In this document: positions 1 through 11,909 of the stretch, piece by piece
Numbering within the stretch: position 1 is the stretch's first letter
Layout of the letters: the number at the start of each line of letters is the position of its first letter
NCBI GenBank assembly: GCA_963738325.1
Contig: CAVTWD010000001.1
Span: 620,001 to 684,000, forward strand
DNA from: CAVTWD01 sp963738325
Lineage (GTDB): Bacteria > Actinomycetota > Acidimicrobiia > Acidimicrobiales > Ilumatobacteraceae
Length of the DNA stretch: 64,000 bases
Direction of reading: 5' to 3'
The notes under the pieces: model-generated
Databases searched by the model: none
The model's input: only the letters and a program-made list of their open reading frames with translations
What the model was told of the DNA's origin: nothing
Position numbers and translations under genes: made by a program

Positions 1-530
1 GCTTCGAGCTGTTCACCCCCGACGGCGAGCGACGCCGCCACGAGCGGGCCGAGGTCTGGATCCCGCGCCTGACGGCGGCCAGGGAGGACCTGCAGGTGAC
101 GCTCGAGGATATCGGCGGCGTCTTCGTGGAAGACAAGCCCTTCGCCATCGCCGTCCACTACCGCAACGTCGACCCGGCCGAGCACGACTTCATCCGCGCC
201 GCGGTGGCCGTGCAGGCGTCCCGGCACCGCCTCGCCTCGTCGGCGGGGAAGATGGTCGTCGAGCTGCGTCCGCATGTCCCGTGGGACAAAGGGGCCGTCG
301 TGGTCGACCTCATGACCAGGTTCGCGCCCGACGACGACGCCGCTCCCGTCTACGTGGGCGACGACCTCACCGACGAGGACGCCTTTCGCGTCCTCCGGGG
401 CTGGGGGGCCGGCATCGTGGTGCGGGGCGGCGAGCATCGCACCGCGGCCGACTTCGCCGTCGACTCCCCGGCCGGCGTGGCGGCGCTCCTGCACGAGCTG
501 GCCGATTGGCTGGAGGCGGTGGCCGACTAA
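1..530 (+). CDS. otsB: Trehalose-6-phosphate phosphatase, C-terminal part
   Basis: The protein continues open to the left edge of the window, so its N-terminus is missing. What remains matches the C-terminal half of OtsB, a HAD-superfamily enzyme that removes phosphate from trehalose-6-phosphate in the cytoplasm. The visible signatures are GKMVVELRP followed by WDKG, and the metal-binding HAD motif YVGDDLTDEDAF, with the expected loop after it. The stop TAA is one base before the GTG of the next gene, a GH65 enzyme, so the two are very likely cotranscribed and act together in trehalose or related disaccharide metabolism. A trehalose-phosphate synthase would be expected upstream of the window. 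Confidence 0.93.
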   Translation, partial: FELFTPDGERRRHERAEVWIPRLTAAREDLQVTLEDIGGVFVEDKPFAIAVHYRNVDPAEHDFIRAAVAVQASRHRLASSAGKMVVELRPHVPWDKGAVVVDLMTRFAPDDDAAPVYVGDDLTDEDAFRVLRGWGAGIVVRGGEHRTAADFAVDSPAGVAALLHELADWLEAVAD

Positions 531-531
531 G

Positions 532-2986
532 GTGTCCCCGACGGCGCATGGTTCGAGGACGGCGCGGGTGACGGCAGTGCCGACGAGCGACCCCTGGAAG
601 CTCGTCTTCGAGGGTTACGAGCCAGACAAGCAAGGCTTGCGCGAGACGCTCTGCGCGCTCGGCAACGGTCGCTTCGTGACGCGCGGCGCACTGCCCGGCA
701 GCCACGCCGATGGTCGTCATTACCCCGGCACGTACCTTGCCGGCGGCTACAACCGGCTCGCCAGCTACGTCGGTGACCGCGTCATCGTCAACGAGGATCT
801 CGTCAACCTGCCGAACTGGCTACCCGTCACGTTCCGCCCGTCCGGCGGCACGTGGTTGTCCATCGACGACGTCGACGTGCTCGAGTACCGCGTCGAGCTC
901 GACTTCCGCTCGGGCATGCTGATCCACTCGATGCGCGTGCGCGACCGCGATGGCCGCACGAGCAAGCTCATCGAGCGCCGCATCGTGTCGATGGCCGAAC
1001 CCACGCTGGCGGCCACCACCACGACCCTCCACGCGGAGGATTGGGGTGGGCCGGCCGAAGTGGTTTCCGTGCTCGACGGCAACGTGCGCAACCGCGGTGT
1101 CGCCCGCTACCTCTCGCTCAACGACCATCATCTCCAGCACGTCTCGATCTCGGGCGACCGCGGGGTGCGGAACATCATCTCGCTCGTCATCGAGACCAGC
1201 TCGTCACGGCTGCGCATGGCGATGGCGGCCCGCACTTCGGTCACGACCGAGCGTGACGTTCCCGTGCACTACTCCCGCGTCGAGTACCCGGGCCTCGTGG
1301 CCACCGACGTGCAGCTCGAGATCGAGCCGGACGAGACGATCACGGTGGAGAAGGTTGTCTCGCTGCGCACCGCCCGTGACCGGCCCTCGACGGAACCCCT
1401 GGCCGACGCCCGTCGCGACATCGAGCTGGCCCACGACTTCGAGTCGCTCGCCGCCCAGCACGCCTTGGCCTGGCAGCGGTTGTGGCTGCGGAGCCGCCTG
1501 GAGCTGGAGAACCGCGACCCTGCCGCCTCCCGGATCTGCAACCTCCATCTGTTCCACCTGCACCAGACCCTGTCCGAGCACTCCATCGACCTCGATGCCG
1601 GCGTCCCCGCCCGTGGTTGGCACGGGGAGGCCTATCGAGGGCACATCTTCTGGGACGAGCTGTTCATCCTTCCCTTCCTCGACTACCGCTTCCCCGAGCG
1701 CGTGCGGGGCGCGCTGTTGTACCGGTACCGGCGCCTCCCCGAGGCCAGGCGCGCCGCCCGCGAAGCCGGTTATCGTGGCGCGATGTACCCGTGGCAGAGC
1801 GCGAGCAGCGGGAGCGAGGAAACCCAGACGATGCACCTGAACCCGAAGTCCGGGCGATGGCTGCCCGACGGCTCCCACCTCCAACGCCACATCAACCTCG
1901 CCATCGCCTACAACATCTGGCACCACTGGCTGGTCGCCGAGGAACAGGAGCTCATGTTCCGGGGCGGTGCCGAGATGCTGCTCGAGATCGCCCGGTTCTG
2001 GTCGAGCATCGCCACCTTCGACGAGCCGCTGGCGCGCTCGGCGCATCCGGGGCGTGATGGGTCCCGACGAGTACCACGAGCGGTATCCCGGGAGTGAGAC
2101 GCCCGGGATCGACGACAACGCCTACACCAACATCATGACGGCGTGGGTGCTGCGCCGAGCCCTCGACGTCCTCGATCTGCTCCCGGGGACGAGGAGCGAG
2201 GAGACGCGAGCGATGCTCCATCTCAGCGACAGCGAGATCGAGCGCTGGGAGGACCAGTCGAGGCGCATGTACGTGCCCGTGCGCCCCGACGGGATCATCT
2301 CGCAGTTCGAGGGTTGGGACGAGCTGCCCGAGTTCGACTGGGACGGCTACCGCGCCCGCTACCACGACATCTCCCGTCTCGACCGGCTACTCGAGGCCGA
2401 GAACGACAGCCCGAACAACTACCGCTTGTCGAAGCAGGCCGACACCCTGATGGTGCTGTACCTGCTCGGCGCCGATGGCACCCTCGACGTCCTGCGCGAT
2501 CTCGGTTACGACCCGGAGCCCGAGTGGATCCAGGCCAACATCGACTACCACCTGGCCCGTACCTCGCACGGGTCGACGTTGAGTCGTGTCGTGAACGCCT
2601 GGGTGCTCGCTCGTTCGGATCGGTCGCGCTCGTGGGAGCTGTTCCTCGACGCGCTCAGGTCCGACGTCGACGACATCCAGGGGGGGACGACCGCGGAGGG
2701 CATCCACCTCGGCGCCATGGTGGGAGCGCTCGACCTCGCGCAGCGCTGTTACACGGGGATGGTCCCCACCGTGGGCGGGCTCCGCTTCAACCCGCTGCTG
2801 CCCGACGAGCTCGGCCGGCTCAGCTTCCGCATCCGCTTCCGCAGCGTGTGGAGCCTCGCGGTGTCCGTCGACCACGAGACGCTCGAGGTGGAGGCGCTCT
2901 CCGGCCCGAAGGGGACGATCACCATCGAGGTGGGCGCCACATCGACCGAGCTCCACGCCAACGAGGCGGCCCGGTTCGAGTTGTAG
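532..2986 (+). CDS. Glycoside hydrolase family 65 protein (disaccharide phosphorylase-like), frameshifted
   Basis: GH65 enzymes (maltose, trehalose or kojibiose phosphorylases and acid trehalases) cleave alpha-glucosides. The N-terminal beta-sandwich (from DPWKLVFEGYEPDKQ) and the (alpha/alpha)6 barrel, with HGEAYRGHIFWDELF and YPWQSASSG, are in one frame. Near 2036-2046 the frame shifts and continues with GVMGPDEYHERYPG, which holds the family's catalytic glutamate, then NNYRLSKQADTLM and the C-terminal beta domain. Both halves look fully conserved, so a single-base sequence error is more likely than decay. The start GTG at 532 follows otsB by one base; GTG at 568 is an alternative. Substrate cannot be told from sequence; the otsB neighbour favours trehalose or a related sugar. 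Confidence 0.88.
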
Positions 2987-3022
2987 GCGAAGCGGCGAAG
3001 TCGTGACAGGTCTTCGTGCGGA

Positions 3023-3048
3023 GGTCGATCCGGCTTGGCCGGTCGACC
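3023..3048. terminator. Hairpin between convergent genes
   Basis: An inverted repeat GGTCGA..TCGACC encloses a second stem CCGG..CCGG, with one bulged T and a 5-nt loop. It lies in the 99-bp gap between the GH65 gene and the convergent alpha/beta hydrolase gene, where a bidirectional terminator is expected. No T-tract follows, which is usual for GC-rich actinobacteria. Confidence 0.5.
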
Positions 3049-3085
3049 CGAAGCTTGGTGTCTCGAAGGGGGAAGGTCTCCCTCG

Positions 3086-4321
3086 CTAGTGTAGAGAGGC
3101 CACCACTCCACTCTTGCGGAGGGCGTGGGAGACGAAACGGCGCCAGTCGGCCGACATCACCCCGGTGAGGTGGCTGCCCTGGTGCCACCGCAGTTCCGGC
3201 TTTCCCCAGTGGTGCCAGAGCAGGACTACCTGATCGGGGGGCGCGAACCGGTCGCCGACCGCGCCGAAGATGAAGCGACCAGACCGCGCCACCTTCGGCT
3301 CGAACGTGAGGGGCGAGATCAGTCGGTTCAGCGCCATCGGCGCCGGCTCGCTCAGCCGCGTGAAGAGCTCGGCGTCCCGACCGAGCACCCGGCCGATGTG
3401 GCGGGCGACCATCGTGCGCAGGTCGACCACCGGCGCCGCCGGCACGACGCAGGCGAGGCCCGGCTCCAGCCCGGCGAGGAGGGCGGTGCCGAACCCGCCC
3501 ATCGACACGCCGTACACGCCAACCGCGGTGGCCCCCTGCGAACGCACCCAAGCGACCCACCGGCGGAGGTCCCATATGGCCTGGGACATCCCGAGGAAGG
3601 TCATGACGGGCTCGGGTCCGGGGAAGCGGACGCCCTTCTTCTGTCGTACACGGGGGCCGTGTCGAGGCGAGACCGGGTGGATGATGTTTACGCCCAAGTC
3701 ACGCTGCAACCCGATGGTGCCCATCATCTGGATGTCCCTCGGTTCGCCCGTCCCGAGGGGATGGAGCGCGAGCAGCCAGGGGCGCGGCGCATCGTCACGG
3801 CGGAGCACGTAGGCATGGGCGAAGGCATTGGGCTCGTCGGCGAACCAACGATCCTGGCCTGGCACCTCGATCGGAGGCTCGTAGCCGCTCCGGAACGACA
3901 GGTGCTCGAAGCGCGCGCCAGGACGGCTCCGCCACGTCTGGCGCACCTCCGTGGGCGCGCCGGGCGCCCGATGCACCGATTCGGGGTGTTCGAGGAACCC
4001 CGCGGCCTCGAGCCGGCGCACGGTCTCGACCGCGTCCTTGATGGCCAGGTCGAAGTCGCTCACCGTCGAGTGAGCCGTCGTGCGCATCGTCATGACCGTG
4101 AGGAGGAGGTCGTCGAAGTAGACCAACGGCCACGCCGCGGGTTGTGGGAGGAGGCGAGGGACCGGCCCCGCCTGCTTGCGGCTGGCCCGCCACGTGACGG
4201 CGGCGGAACGCGGCAGCACGCGGCCGATGTTGAGCCAGGTTGGCCGGCTAGCGCGCCCGGTCGACGGTGTTGCCTCCCCTTCTGGCTCGTTGGGTAGGTT
4301 GCTGCTCGGCTCGACGACCAC
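3086..4321 (-). CDS. Alpha/beta hydrolase (ABHD18-like)
   Basis: A 411-residue protein with a complete alpha/beta hydrolase core. The nucleophile elbow is GVSMGG (VGVYGVSMGGFGTALLAG), followed by an acid in FGAVGDRFAPPDQ and the late histidine in WHQGSHLTGV. The long N-terminal region before the core (about 170 residues, including RPWLLALHPLGTGEPRDIQMM) resembles the Abhydrolase_18/DUF2048-type proteins, whose substrates are unknown. No signal peptide or membrane segment is evident, so a cytoplasmic hydrolase is inferred. It is transcribed convergently with the GH65 gene and divergently from the NTF2-like gene; its promoter must lie in 4322-4481. Confidence 0.75.
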   Translation of the reverse strand: MVVEPSSNLPNEPEGEATPSTGRASRPTWLNIGRVLPRSAAVTWRASRKQAGPVPRLLPQPAAWPLVYFDDLLLTVMTMRTTAHSTVSDFDLAIKDAVETVRRLEAAGFLEHPESVHRAPGAPTEVRQTWRSRPGARFEHLSFRSGYEPPIEVPGQDRWFADEPNAFAHAYVLRRDDAPRPWLLALHPLGTGEPRDIQMMGTIGLQRDLGVNIIHPVSPRHGPRVRQKKGVRFPGPEPVMTFLGMSQAIWDLRRWVAWVRSQGATAVGVYGVSMGGFGTALLAGLEPGLACVVPAAPVVDLRTMVARHIGRVLGRDAELFTRLSEPAPMALNRLISPLTFEPKVARSGRFIFGAVGDRFAPPDQVVLLWHHWGKPELRWHQGSHLTGVMSADWRRFVSHALRKSGVVASLH

Positions 4322-4481
4322 GCAGCCTCCCTTCGGGACCTCGAAGCAGGACGTTCACTCGCTCAGGAGCATCTACGGCCCACAGTAGGTCCGGGGGCCG
4401 CCGCGCTCCTAGCCCGGGCGGGGGCTGGAGAGCGCTCGCAGCTCTTCACTGCGGGAGTTCTGGCGGTCCTGTCGGCCGGCG

Positions 4482-4935
4482 ATGAGACTTGCCAGCAGCG
4501 GGATATCCGCTCGGTCGGACGAAGGAGACAGGACGGGGAGCAACGCCAACGCGGACACGGCCCGGCGCTTCTTCGAGGCCCTGGCGGCCGGTGACTTCGC
4601 CGGCATGGGGGCACTCCTGGCGGACGACGTCGTATTGACGATTCCCGGCTCCTTCTCCCGGGCTGGCACCTTCAAGGGCCGGGACGGGGTCTTCCAAGCG
4701 TTGGGGCAGTTGGTGGAGGGCAGCGGCAGACCGCTCGCGGTCGAGCTCGTCAGCACCCGCCGTCAACGGGCTCGAGGGCGATCAGGTCATCGCCAGGTGC
4801 CAGGCCACGGGCACCGCCAAGGGGGAGCCGATCGATGAGGACAACGCGCTGCTCCTCACCTTCACGGACGGCCTGATCGTCTCGGCGGTCGACTTCTACG
4901 GCGACCCGGTCACCGTCGAGCGGCAATGGGATTGA
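4482..4935 (+). CDS. NTF2/SnoaL-like protein, frameshifted
   Basis: The N-terminal part (ADTARRFFEALAAGDFAGM, then LLADDVVLTIPGSFSRAGTFKG) is typical of the SnoaL/ketosteroid-isomerase-like cone fold, a small ligand-binding or catalytic domain of about 130 residues. At about 4755 the frame changes; the other frame continues with EGDQVIARCQATGTAKG and LLLTFTDGLIVSAVDFYGD and ends at TGA 4935, completing the fold. The frameshift therefore hides an otherwise full-length protein. The start at ATG 4482 is the first available one; homology only begins about 20 residues later. Function is not predictable. Confidence 0.72.
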
Positions 4936-5003
4936 GCTCGGCCGGCCCGTAGACCCGCGGCCGGCGACGTGTGGCCGCGTCCCTCTGGTGTGCGGCCGTC
5001 AGC

Positions 5004-7259
<2,256 letters not shown>

Positions 7260-7430
7260 GGCTGCCTCCTCGTGTCGCGTGGGCGCTCCAGCCGGTTCTC
7301 CGCGACGAGGTGGCCGGTGGCGAGTGCGTTTCTATGGGCTCGGCACGGTGCGTGCAACCTTGCTGGGGCGGCCGCGCGGACCCGGTGGACGGGTGGCCGG
7401 CACCTTGAGCGGGCCGTCAGGTAGCTGAAC

Positions 7431-7631
7431 GTGCGGAGTCCGCTCGAAAAGGCTGCCCGATTCGCCCCGCTCGACCTTGGGGGCGAGGCCGAGGAGCACC
7501 GCGAGCTGATCTGCGGGATGAACCTCTCCTTCGTCGAAGGGCTGCTCGAAGGCCTGGGCGCGGCGGAAGGGTTCACCGCCCGCCTCGACCCCGCCCCCGG
7601 CTACTGCTGCGTGCGCATCGCCGCCCGCTGA
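7431..7631 (+). pseudogene. C-terminal remnant of an ArsR-type regulator
   Basis: The peptide AEEHRELICGMNLSFVEGLL followed by RLDPAPGYCCVRI closely resembles the C-terminal end of metal-dependent helix-turn-helix regulators that carry NCPF and a terminal GxCCV motif. The NCPF-like cysteine appears only in a second frame just upstream (GCP in one frame, RFAPL in the next, near 7455). The winged-helix DNA-binding part, which needs about 130 more residues, does not fit between here and the malic enzyme gene at 7259. In related actinobacteria such regulators sit beside YwiC-like and Ric genes, which follow here. I read this as a truncated or mis-assembled regulator. Confidence 0.55.
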
Positions 7632-7682
7632 GGCCGTCGCGAGGACCTTGGTCCCTGGCGCCGCGACCGTGAATCCACCACT

Positions 7683-8164
7683 GTGGAGCCCGTGTTCGCC
7701 GGGAGTGCGGCGCGCCCGAAGATGGTGGAGCCCGCCCTCACGGTGAGCGCCTCGACGGTCGTAGGGGAGCGGGCGCGGTGGCGCGCCGTCGCCATCCCGA
7801 GCGAGCACGGGGGTTGGGGCCTCACGTTCGAGCCCGTGCTCCTCGGCCTGCTCGTCCAGTTCTCGTCGCCGGGGGCTGGCCATCGGCGCCGCGGCGATGT
7901 TGGCGTTCCTCGTCCGCACCCCGCTGAAGCTGGCTCTCGTCGACCGGCGGCGCCACCGCTCGCTTCCCCGGACCCGCCTGGCCGCCCGCGACCGCCTCCA
8001 CGCCGGTCGTGGCCGGCGCCGTCGCGGTGGTCGTGCTGGCCGGCGCGCAGGTGCTCTGGATGCGACGGCCCGTCCCGCCGGCCAGGGTGCTCGGCCCGCG
8101 CCAGTTGATGCTCGGGCTGGCCGTGGTCGCCGCCACCGCCGCCAGTGTGCTCGCCATGCGCTGA
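7683..8164 (+). pseudogene. YwiC-like membrane protein with frameshift and internal deletion
   Basis: The opening RWRAVAIPSEHGGWGLTFEP and LLGLLV match the conserved N-terminus of the YwiC-like family of multi-spanning membrane proteins found near nitrate/nitrite and NO genes. After about 7860 the frame shifts to MLAFLVRTPLKLALVDRRR, then the family's central helices are absent. The sequence resumes in a third frame with AGAVAVVVLAGAQVLWMRR and ends in VVAATAASVLAMR. About 100 residues are missing compared with the usual ~250. The start is uncertain (GTG 7683 or ATG 7722). This may be an assembly deletion. Confidence 0.6.
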
Positions 8165-8208
8165 ACAAGATCTCGAAGAAGACGTATCGGAGACATGGAG
8201 TAGGAGAC

Positions 8209-8919
8209 ATGCCCACGATCGACGCAGAGCGGACCCTCGGAGAGATCGTCACGGCGCATCCGTCGCTGGCCCGCGATTTCGAACGCCTCGGCCTCGACTA
8301 TTGCTGTGGCGGCGCCCAGACGATCGGCCAGGCCTGCGCCGAGCGTGGGCTCGACCAGGCGGCGGTGCTCGCTGATCTGGAGGCGGCCACCGTGGTCGAA
8401 CCGGCCGCGCCATGGTCGACGATGGGCGTCGACGAGCTGGTCGACCACCTCGAGGCGACGCATCACCAGTACCTGTGGAGCGAGCTGCCCCGCTTGTCGG
8501 CCTTGACCGACAAGGTGGTCGCCGCACACGGGTCCGCCCATCCGGAGCTCGTCGACATCCGCGACTGCTCCGCCGACATCCGCGCCGACCTCGAGCCGCA
8601 CATGATGAAGGAGGAGCGGGTCCTGTTCCCGATGATCCGGGAGCTTGCCCACGCCCGCGAGCTGCCCTCATTCCACTGCGGCTCGGTGCGCAATCCCATC
8701 GGGATGATGATGTTCGAGCACGAACGAGTCGGTGAGCTCCTCGCCCGCCTCCGCGCCCTCACCAGCGGCTACCGGGTGCCCGCCGACGCATGCGCGTCCT
8801 ACACCGCGTTGTTCGTCGGCTTCGACCAGCTCGAGGCCGACACGCACCTGCACGTCCACAAGGAGAACAACGTGCTGTTCCCCGCGGTCGAGCAGATCGA
8901 GGCGCGCCTGATGGCCTGA
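8209..8919 (+). CDS. ric: Iron-sulfur cluster repair di-iron protein (Ric/ScdA/YtfE)
   Basis: Ric proteins repair iron-sulfur clusters damaged by nitric oxide or oxidants. The 236-residue protein has the N-terminal ScdA/DUF542 domain with FERLGLDYCCGG (cysteine pair at residues ~31-32). A hemerythrin-like four-helix domain follows, with histidines in HLEATHHQYLW, EPHMMKEERVLFP, MMFEHERVGELL and HLHVHKENNVLFP that would bind the di-iron centre. ATG 8209 is preceded by GGAGTAGGAG. It directly follows the YwiC-like gene, a common actinobacterial pairing, and a copper nitrite-reductase-like remnant lies 3 kb downstream. That suggests a nitrosative-stress locus. Confidence 0.92.
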   Translation: MPTIDAERTLGEIVTAHPSLARDFERLGLDYCCGGAQTIGQACAERGLDQAAVLADLEAATVVEPAAPWSTMGVDELVDHLEATHHQYLWSELPRLSALTDKVVAAHGSAHPELVDIRDCSADIRADLEPHMMKEERVLFPMIRELAHARELPSFHCGSVRNPIGMMMFEHERVGELLARLRALTSGYRVPADACASYTALFVGFDQLEADTHLHVHKENNVLFPAVEQIEARLMA

Positions 8920-9189
8920 CGGGAAAGGGGACGCCTGGGCCGCCGCCTTCGCGGGCCTCGTGCTCGAAGGCGTGCACCACCTCCGCCACAGCCACACCTG
9001 ATCCCGCCCCGCCTCGTTTCCACCGTTCATGCGTGTCACATCGCTCGCACGCGCGCGGATCGACCCGCATGAACGAGAGGAGCAGGTCGGATCGGGCGTG
9101 GGCCGGCGGCGGTGATGTATCCGCGAACCGCGGGTGGGGCTCGCTTCGTAGAACGGGTCGATTGTCCATGAGCCCGAAGGGGGTGGGTC

Positions 9190-9483
9190 ATGTTCCACAC
9201 CGACGAGAGCCAGCGCCACGACGTCATGCCGTTCGTGCTCTGCCGCGCCAATGGCGGACCGTACGACGACGAGGCGTTCCTCAGCGGCTGGCGCCTCGGC
9301 GACATCGACGCCACCCTCGCCGGGCCCGGTATCAGGGCCCTCGCCAGCTCGATCCACCCGAGGGAGCTCGATCAGGCCGACCTGATCGCCATGGCCCGCG
9401 GCTACCGAATGCTCGCAGAGCGCACGAGCGAGCCGGAGTGGATCTCGGTCACGTTCACCCGCATCACGCAGGACGACCTCTGA
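9190..9483 (+). CDS. Small protein translationally coupled to HypX
   Basis: A 97-residue soluble protein that I do not recognise. It contains PFVLCRANGGPYDDEAF and ends EWISVTFTRITQDDL, with no transmembrane segment or cysteine motif beyond a single Cys. Its TGA stop overlaps the ATG of hypX (TGATG at 9481-9485), so the two are almost certainly co-translated. The coupling suggests a role near HypX, for instance in formyl or hydrogenase-related metabolism, but this is inference from position only. The ATG at 9190 follows a GGGGGTGGG stretch that could serve as a ribosome-binding site. Confidence 0.6.
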   Translation: MFHTDESQRHDVMPFVLCRANGGPYDDEAFLSGWRLGDIDATLAGPGIRALASSIHPRELDQADLIAMARGYRMLAERTSEPEWISVTFTRITQDDL

Positions 9484-11213
9484 TGAGGATCCTGCTGCTC
9501 TGCTCGTCGTTCAATGGACTCAGCCAGAGGGCCTGGATCGAGCTGCGCTCGCAGGGCCACGACGTCGAAGTCGCCCTCGCCGTGAGCGAGGACGCCATCC
9601 TCCGGGCTGTCGGCGATGCCGACCCGGACCTCATCATCTGCCCGTTCCTGCGGGAGCGAGTCCCCGAGGCTGTCTGGAGAAGTCGCCCGACGATCGTCGT
9701 GCATCCGGGGCCGATGGGCGACCGTGGCCCATCTTCGCTGGACTGGGTGATCTCGGAGGCCGAGCCGCGCTGGGGGGTTACCGCGCTGCAAGCCGTCGAG
9801 GAGATGGACGCGGGCCCGATCTGGGCGACGCGAACCTTTCCGATGCCGGCCGAGCCGCCCCGTAAGAGCAGCCTCTACAGCGGCCCGGTGGCCGACGCCG
9901 CCATCGCCCTGATCAAGGAGGTCGTGGTCAAGGCCGCGGATCCGAGCTTCGTGCCCCAGCCGCTGGACTACGACCGGCCCGACGTCTGGGGGCGACTGCG
10001 CCCCATGATGCGCCAGTCCGAGCGCGCCTTCGACTGGTCCGCGCCCACCGAGCACATCATCCGTCGCATCCGTGCCGCGGACGGATCCCCCGGCGTGCGC
10101 ACTGAGCTCCTCGGCGTGCCAGTGTCGGTCTTCGACGTCCACCCGGGTGTTGCCCCTCGTGGCGAGCCCGGCACGGTGGCGTTGCGCCGCCATGGTGCCG
10201 TGCTCGTGCGCACGGGCGATGGAGCGGTCTGGATCGGTCATGTGCGGCCCCTGCCCGAAAGCGGCGAGGCGCCGGTGAAGTTGCCCGCCACCATGGCCCT
10301 CGCCAAGAAGCTCACCGGGATCCCCGAGTCGTTCGAACCTGTCGGCGACCCGGCCGGGATGCCTGGTTACCGCGAGATCACGTATCGGCGCCGCGGCGAC
10401 GTCGGCATCCTCAGCTTCGACTTCTACAACGGCGCCATGTCCACCGGTCAGTGCCGGCGGCTGGCGACGGCCCTCCGGCACGCCACCGGCCAGGACACCA
10501 AGGTGCTGGTGATCCGTGGGGGTGAGGTGTTCTCCAACGGCATCCACCTGAACGTCATCGACGCGGCCGCCCATCCGGAGGGAGAGGCGTGGCGCAACAT
10601 CAACGCCATCGACGACGTCTGCCGCAGCATCATCACGTGCGCCAGCCAGCTCGTGGTGAGCGCGGTCAACGGGAACGCCGGGGCCGGAGGCGTCATGCTC
10701 GCCCTCGGCGCGGACCGCGTGGTGCTGCGCGACGGCGTGGTGCTCAACCCCCACTATCGCACGATGGGCCTCTACGGATCCGAGTACTGGACGTACGTGC
10801 TGCCCCGACGAGTGGGCCGCCTCAACGCCGAGCGCCTCACCGAGCAGTGCTTGCCGGTCGGCCCGCCCGCGGCTACCGAGATGGGGCTGGCCGACGCCGT
10901 CGTCACCGGCCGGCCCGAGGAATTCCAGGAGACGGTGCTCGACGACGCCGCCCGGCTCGCGAGCAGCTCGGGTTACGGTGCCCTCCTCGAGGCCAAGCGG
11001 GCCGCCCTCGCCGCCGACGAGGTCCGTCGGCCGCTGGAGGCGCACCGCGTGCGAGAGCTCGCCGAGATGAGTCGTGACATCTTCGACGACCGCCTCGGCT
11101 TCGCGGCGGCCCGGCACGCGTTCGTCACCAAGCAACCGTGGGCGGACCGTCACGCGATGGGCGAACGGCGGGCGGCGACTCGGGCGATCCCGGAGCCCTT
11201 TCTCGCCGGCTGA
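9483..11213 (+). CDS. hypX: HypX-like formyltransferase/enoyl-CoA hydratase fusion
   Basis: HypX helps mature [NiFe]-hydrogenases by making the active-site CO ligand from a formyl group. The 576-residue protein has an N-terminal formyl-tetrahydrofolate-binding domain (CSSFNGLSQRAWIELRSQGH, VHPGPMGDRGPSSLDW, EEMDAGPIWATRTFPMP) and a C-terminal crotonase domain (RRGDVGILSFDFYNGAMS, VNGNAGAGGVMLALGADRVV, NPHYRTMGLYGSEYWTYVLP). This order is diagnostic. The ATG at 9483 overlaps the upstream stop. No hydrogenase structural or other hyp gene is in this window, so its hydrogenase must be encoded elsewhere or the protein has another job. Confidence 0.9.
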   Translation: MRILLLCSSFNGLSQRAWIELRSQGHDVEVALAVSEDAILRAVGDADPDLIICPFLRERVPEAVWRSRPTIVVHPGPMGDRGPSSLDWVISEAEPRWGVTALQAVEEMDAGPIWATRTFPMPAEPPRKSSLYSGPVADAAIALIKEVVVKAADPSFVPQPLDYDRPDVWGRLRPMMRQSERAFDWSAPTEHIIRRIRAADGSPGVRTELLGVPVSVFDVHPGVAPRGEPGTVALRRHGAVLVRTGDGAVWIGHVRPLPESGEAPVKLPATMALAKKLTGIPESFEPVGDPAGMPGYREITYRRRGDVGILSFDFYNGAMSTGQCRRLATALRHATGQDTKVLVIRGGEVFSNGIHLNVIDAAAHPEGEAWRNINAIDDVCRSIITCASQLVVSAVNGNAGAGGVMLALGADRVVLRDGVVLNPHYRTMGLYGSEYWTYVLPRRVGRLNAERLTEQCLPVGPPAATEMGLADAVVTGRPEEFQETVLDDAARLASSSGYGALLEAKRAALAADEVRRPLEAHRVRELAEMSRDIFDDRLGFAAARHAFVTKQPWADRHAMGERRAATRAIPEPFLAG

Positions 11214-11334
11214 GTCTCGGCTGAGAGCGGGAACGGTCAGCCGGACACCGTGCGGCCGGGGCCGTGAACCGTTGCCGGCGGCCCGGCGTACTCGTGGTCG
11301 ACGTACCCCAAACGCAACGGAAGGACCCCCCAAA

Positions 11335-11835
11335 ATGCACCGCAAGCCTCTTCTCGGTCTGCTCGGACTCGCCGCGCTCGGCCTCGCCGCCTGCGGCTCG
11401 TACGCCGGCAGCGGCGCGGCGAGACCCGTGCCGACAACGATCGCCGTTCCGGCGGCCACCACCGTCGCCGCTCCCGCGCCGGTGACGGGATCGTCGCTCC
11501 TGTTGGCCCAGACGTCGCTGGGCAAGATCCTCGTCGACGCGCAGGGCCGCACCCTCTACGCCCTCACCAAGGACACCAACGGTGTCCCGACCTGCACGGG
11601 CGCCTGCGCGCAGGCCTGGCCGCCCGCGACCATCACCACCGCCCCCTCGAGCGCCGCGGGCATCAGTGCTCCCACGACTGCGGTCGACGCCCCGGGCGGC
11701 GGCAAGATGCTGAAGGCCGGTCGGTGGCCGCTGTACCGCTTCGCGGGCGACGCGGCCCCGGGTGACACCAACGGCCAAGGCAGCGGCGGCGTGTGGTTCG
11801 TCGTCGGCGCCGACGGCAAGCTCATCAAGAGCTGA
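11335..11835 (+). CDS. Secreted-repeat lipoprotein (COG4315 family)
   Basis: A 166-residue exported lipoprotein. The signal peptide (HRKPLLGLLGLAALGL) ends in the lipobox LAAC, so Cys is the lipidated residue. After a Thr/Ala/Pro-rich linker come two copies of the secreted-repeat motif: LGKILVDAQGRTLYALTKD with the CTGACAQAWPP cysteine pair, and MLKAGRWPLYRFAGDAAPGD followed by WFVVGADGKLIK. The family is common in actinobacteria and its function is unknown; proposed roles in redox or metal binding are unproven. It is followed by a strong hairpin, so it probably forms its own transcription unit. Confidence 0.9.
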   Translation: MHRKPLLGLLGLAALGLAACGSYAGSGAARPVPTTIAVPAATTVAAPAPVTGSSLLLAQTSLGKILVDAQGRTLYALTKDTNGVPTCTGACAQAWPPATITTAPSSAAGISAPTTAVDAPGGGKMLKAGRWPLYRFAGDAAPGDTNGQGSGGVWFVVGADGKLIKS

Positions 11836-11852
11836 CTCCTTTCATCCCAGTC

Positions 11853-11880
11853 GATGCGCCGGGTGTTCGCCCGGCGCATC
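11853..11880 (+). terminator. Strong hairpin after the lipoprotein gene
   Basis: A perfect 11-bp stem, GATGCGCCGGG pairing with CCCGGCGCATC, and a 6-nt loop begin 17 bases after the lipoprotein stop codon. There is no T-run, but stem strength and position fit an actinobacterial terminator. Confidence 0.75.
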
Positions 11881-11909
11881 GTGCTGTCGGACGCCGGTCC
11901 AGGGGTCCG

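Noticed and set aside
9402..11552. A 716-codon minus-strand frame antisense to hypX
   Set aside because: hypX is convincingly homologous on the plus strand; the antisense frame has no recognisable domain.
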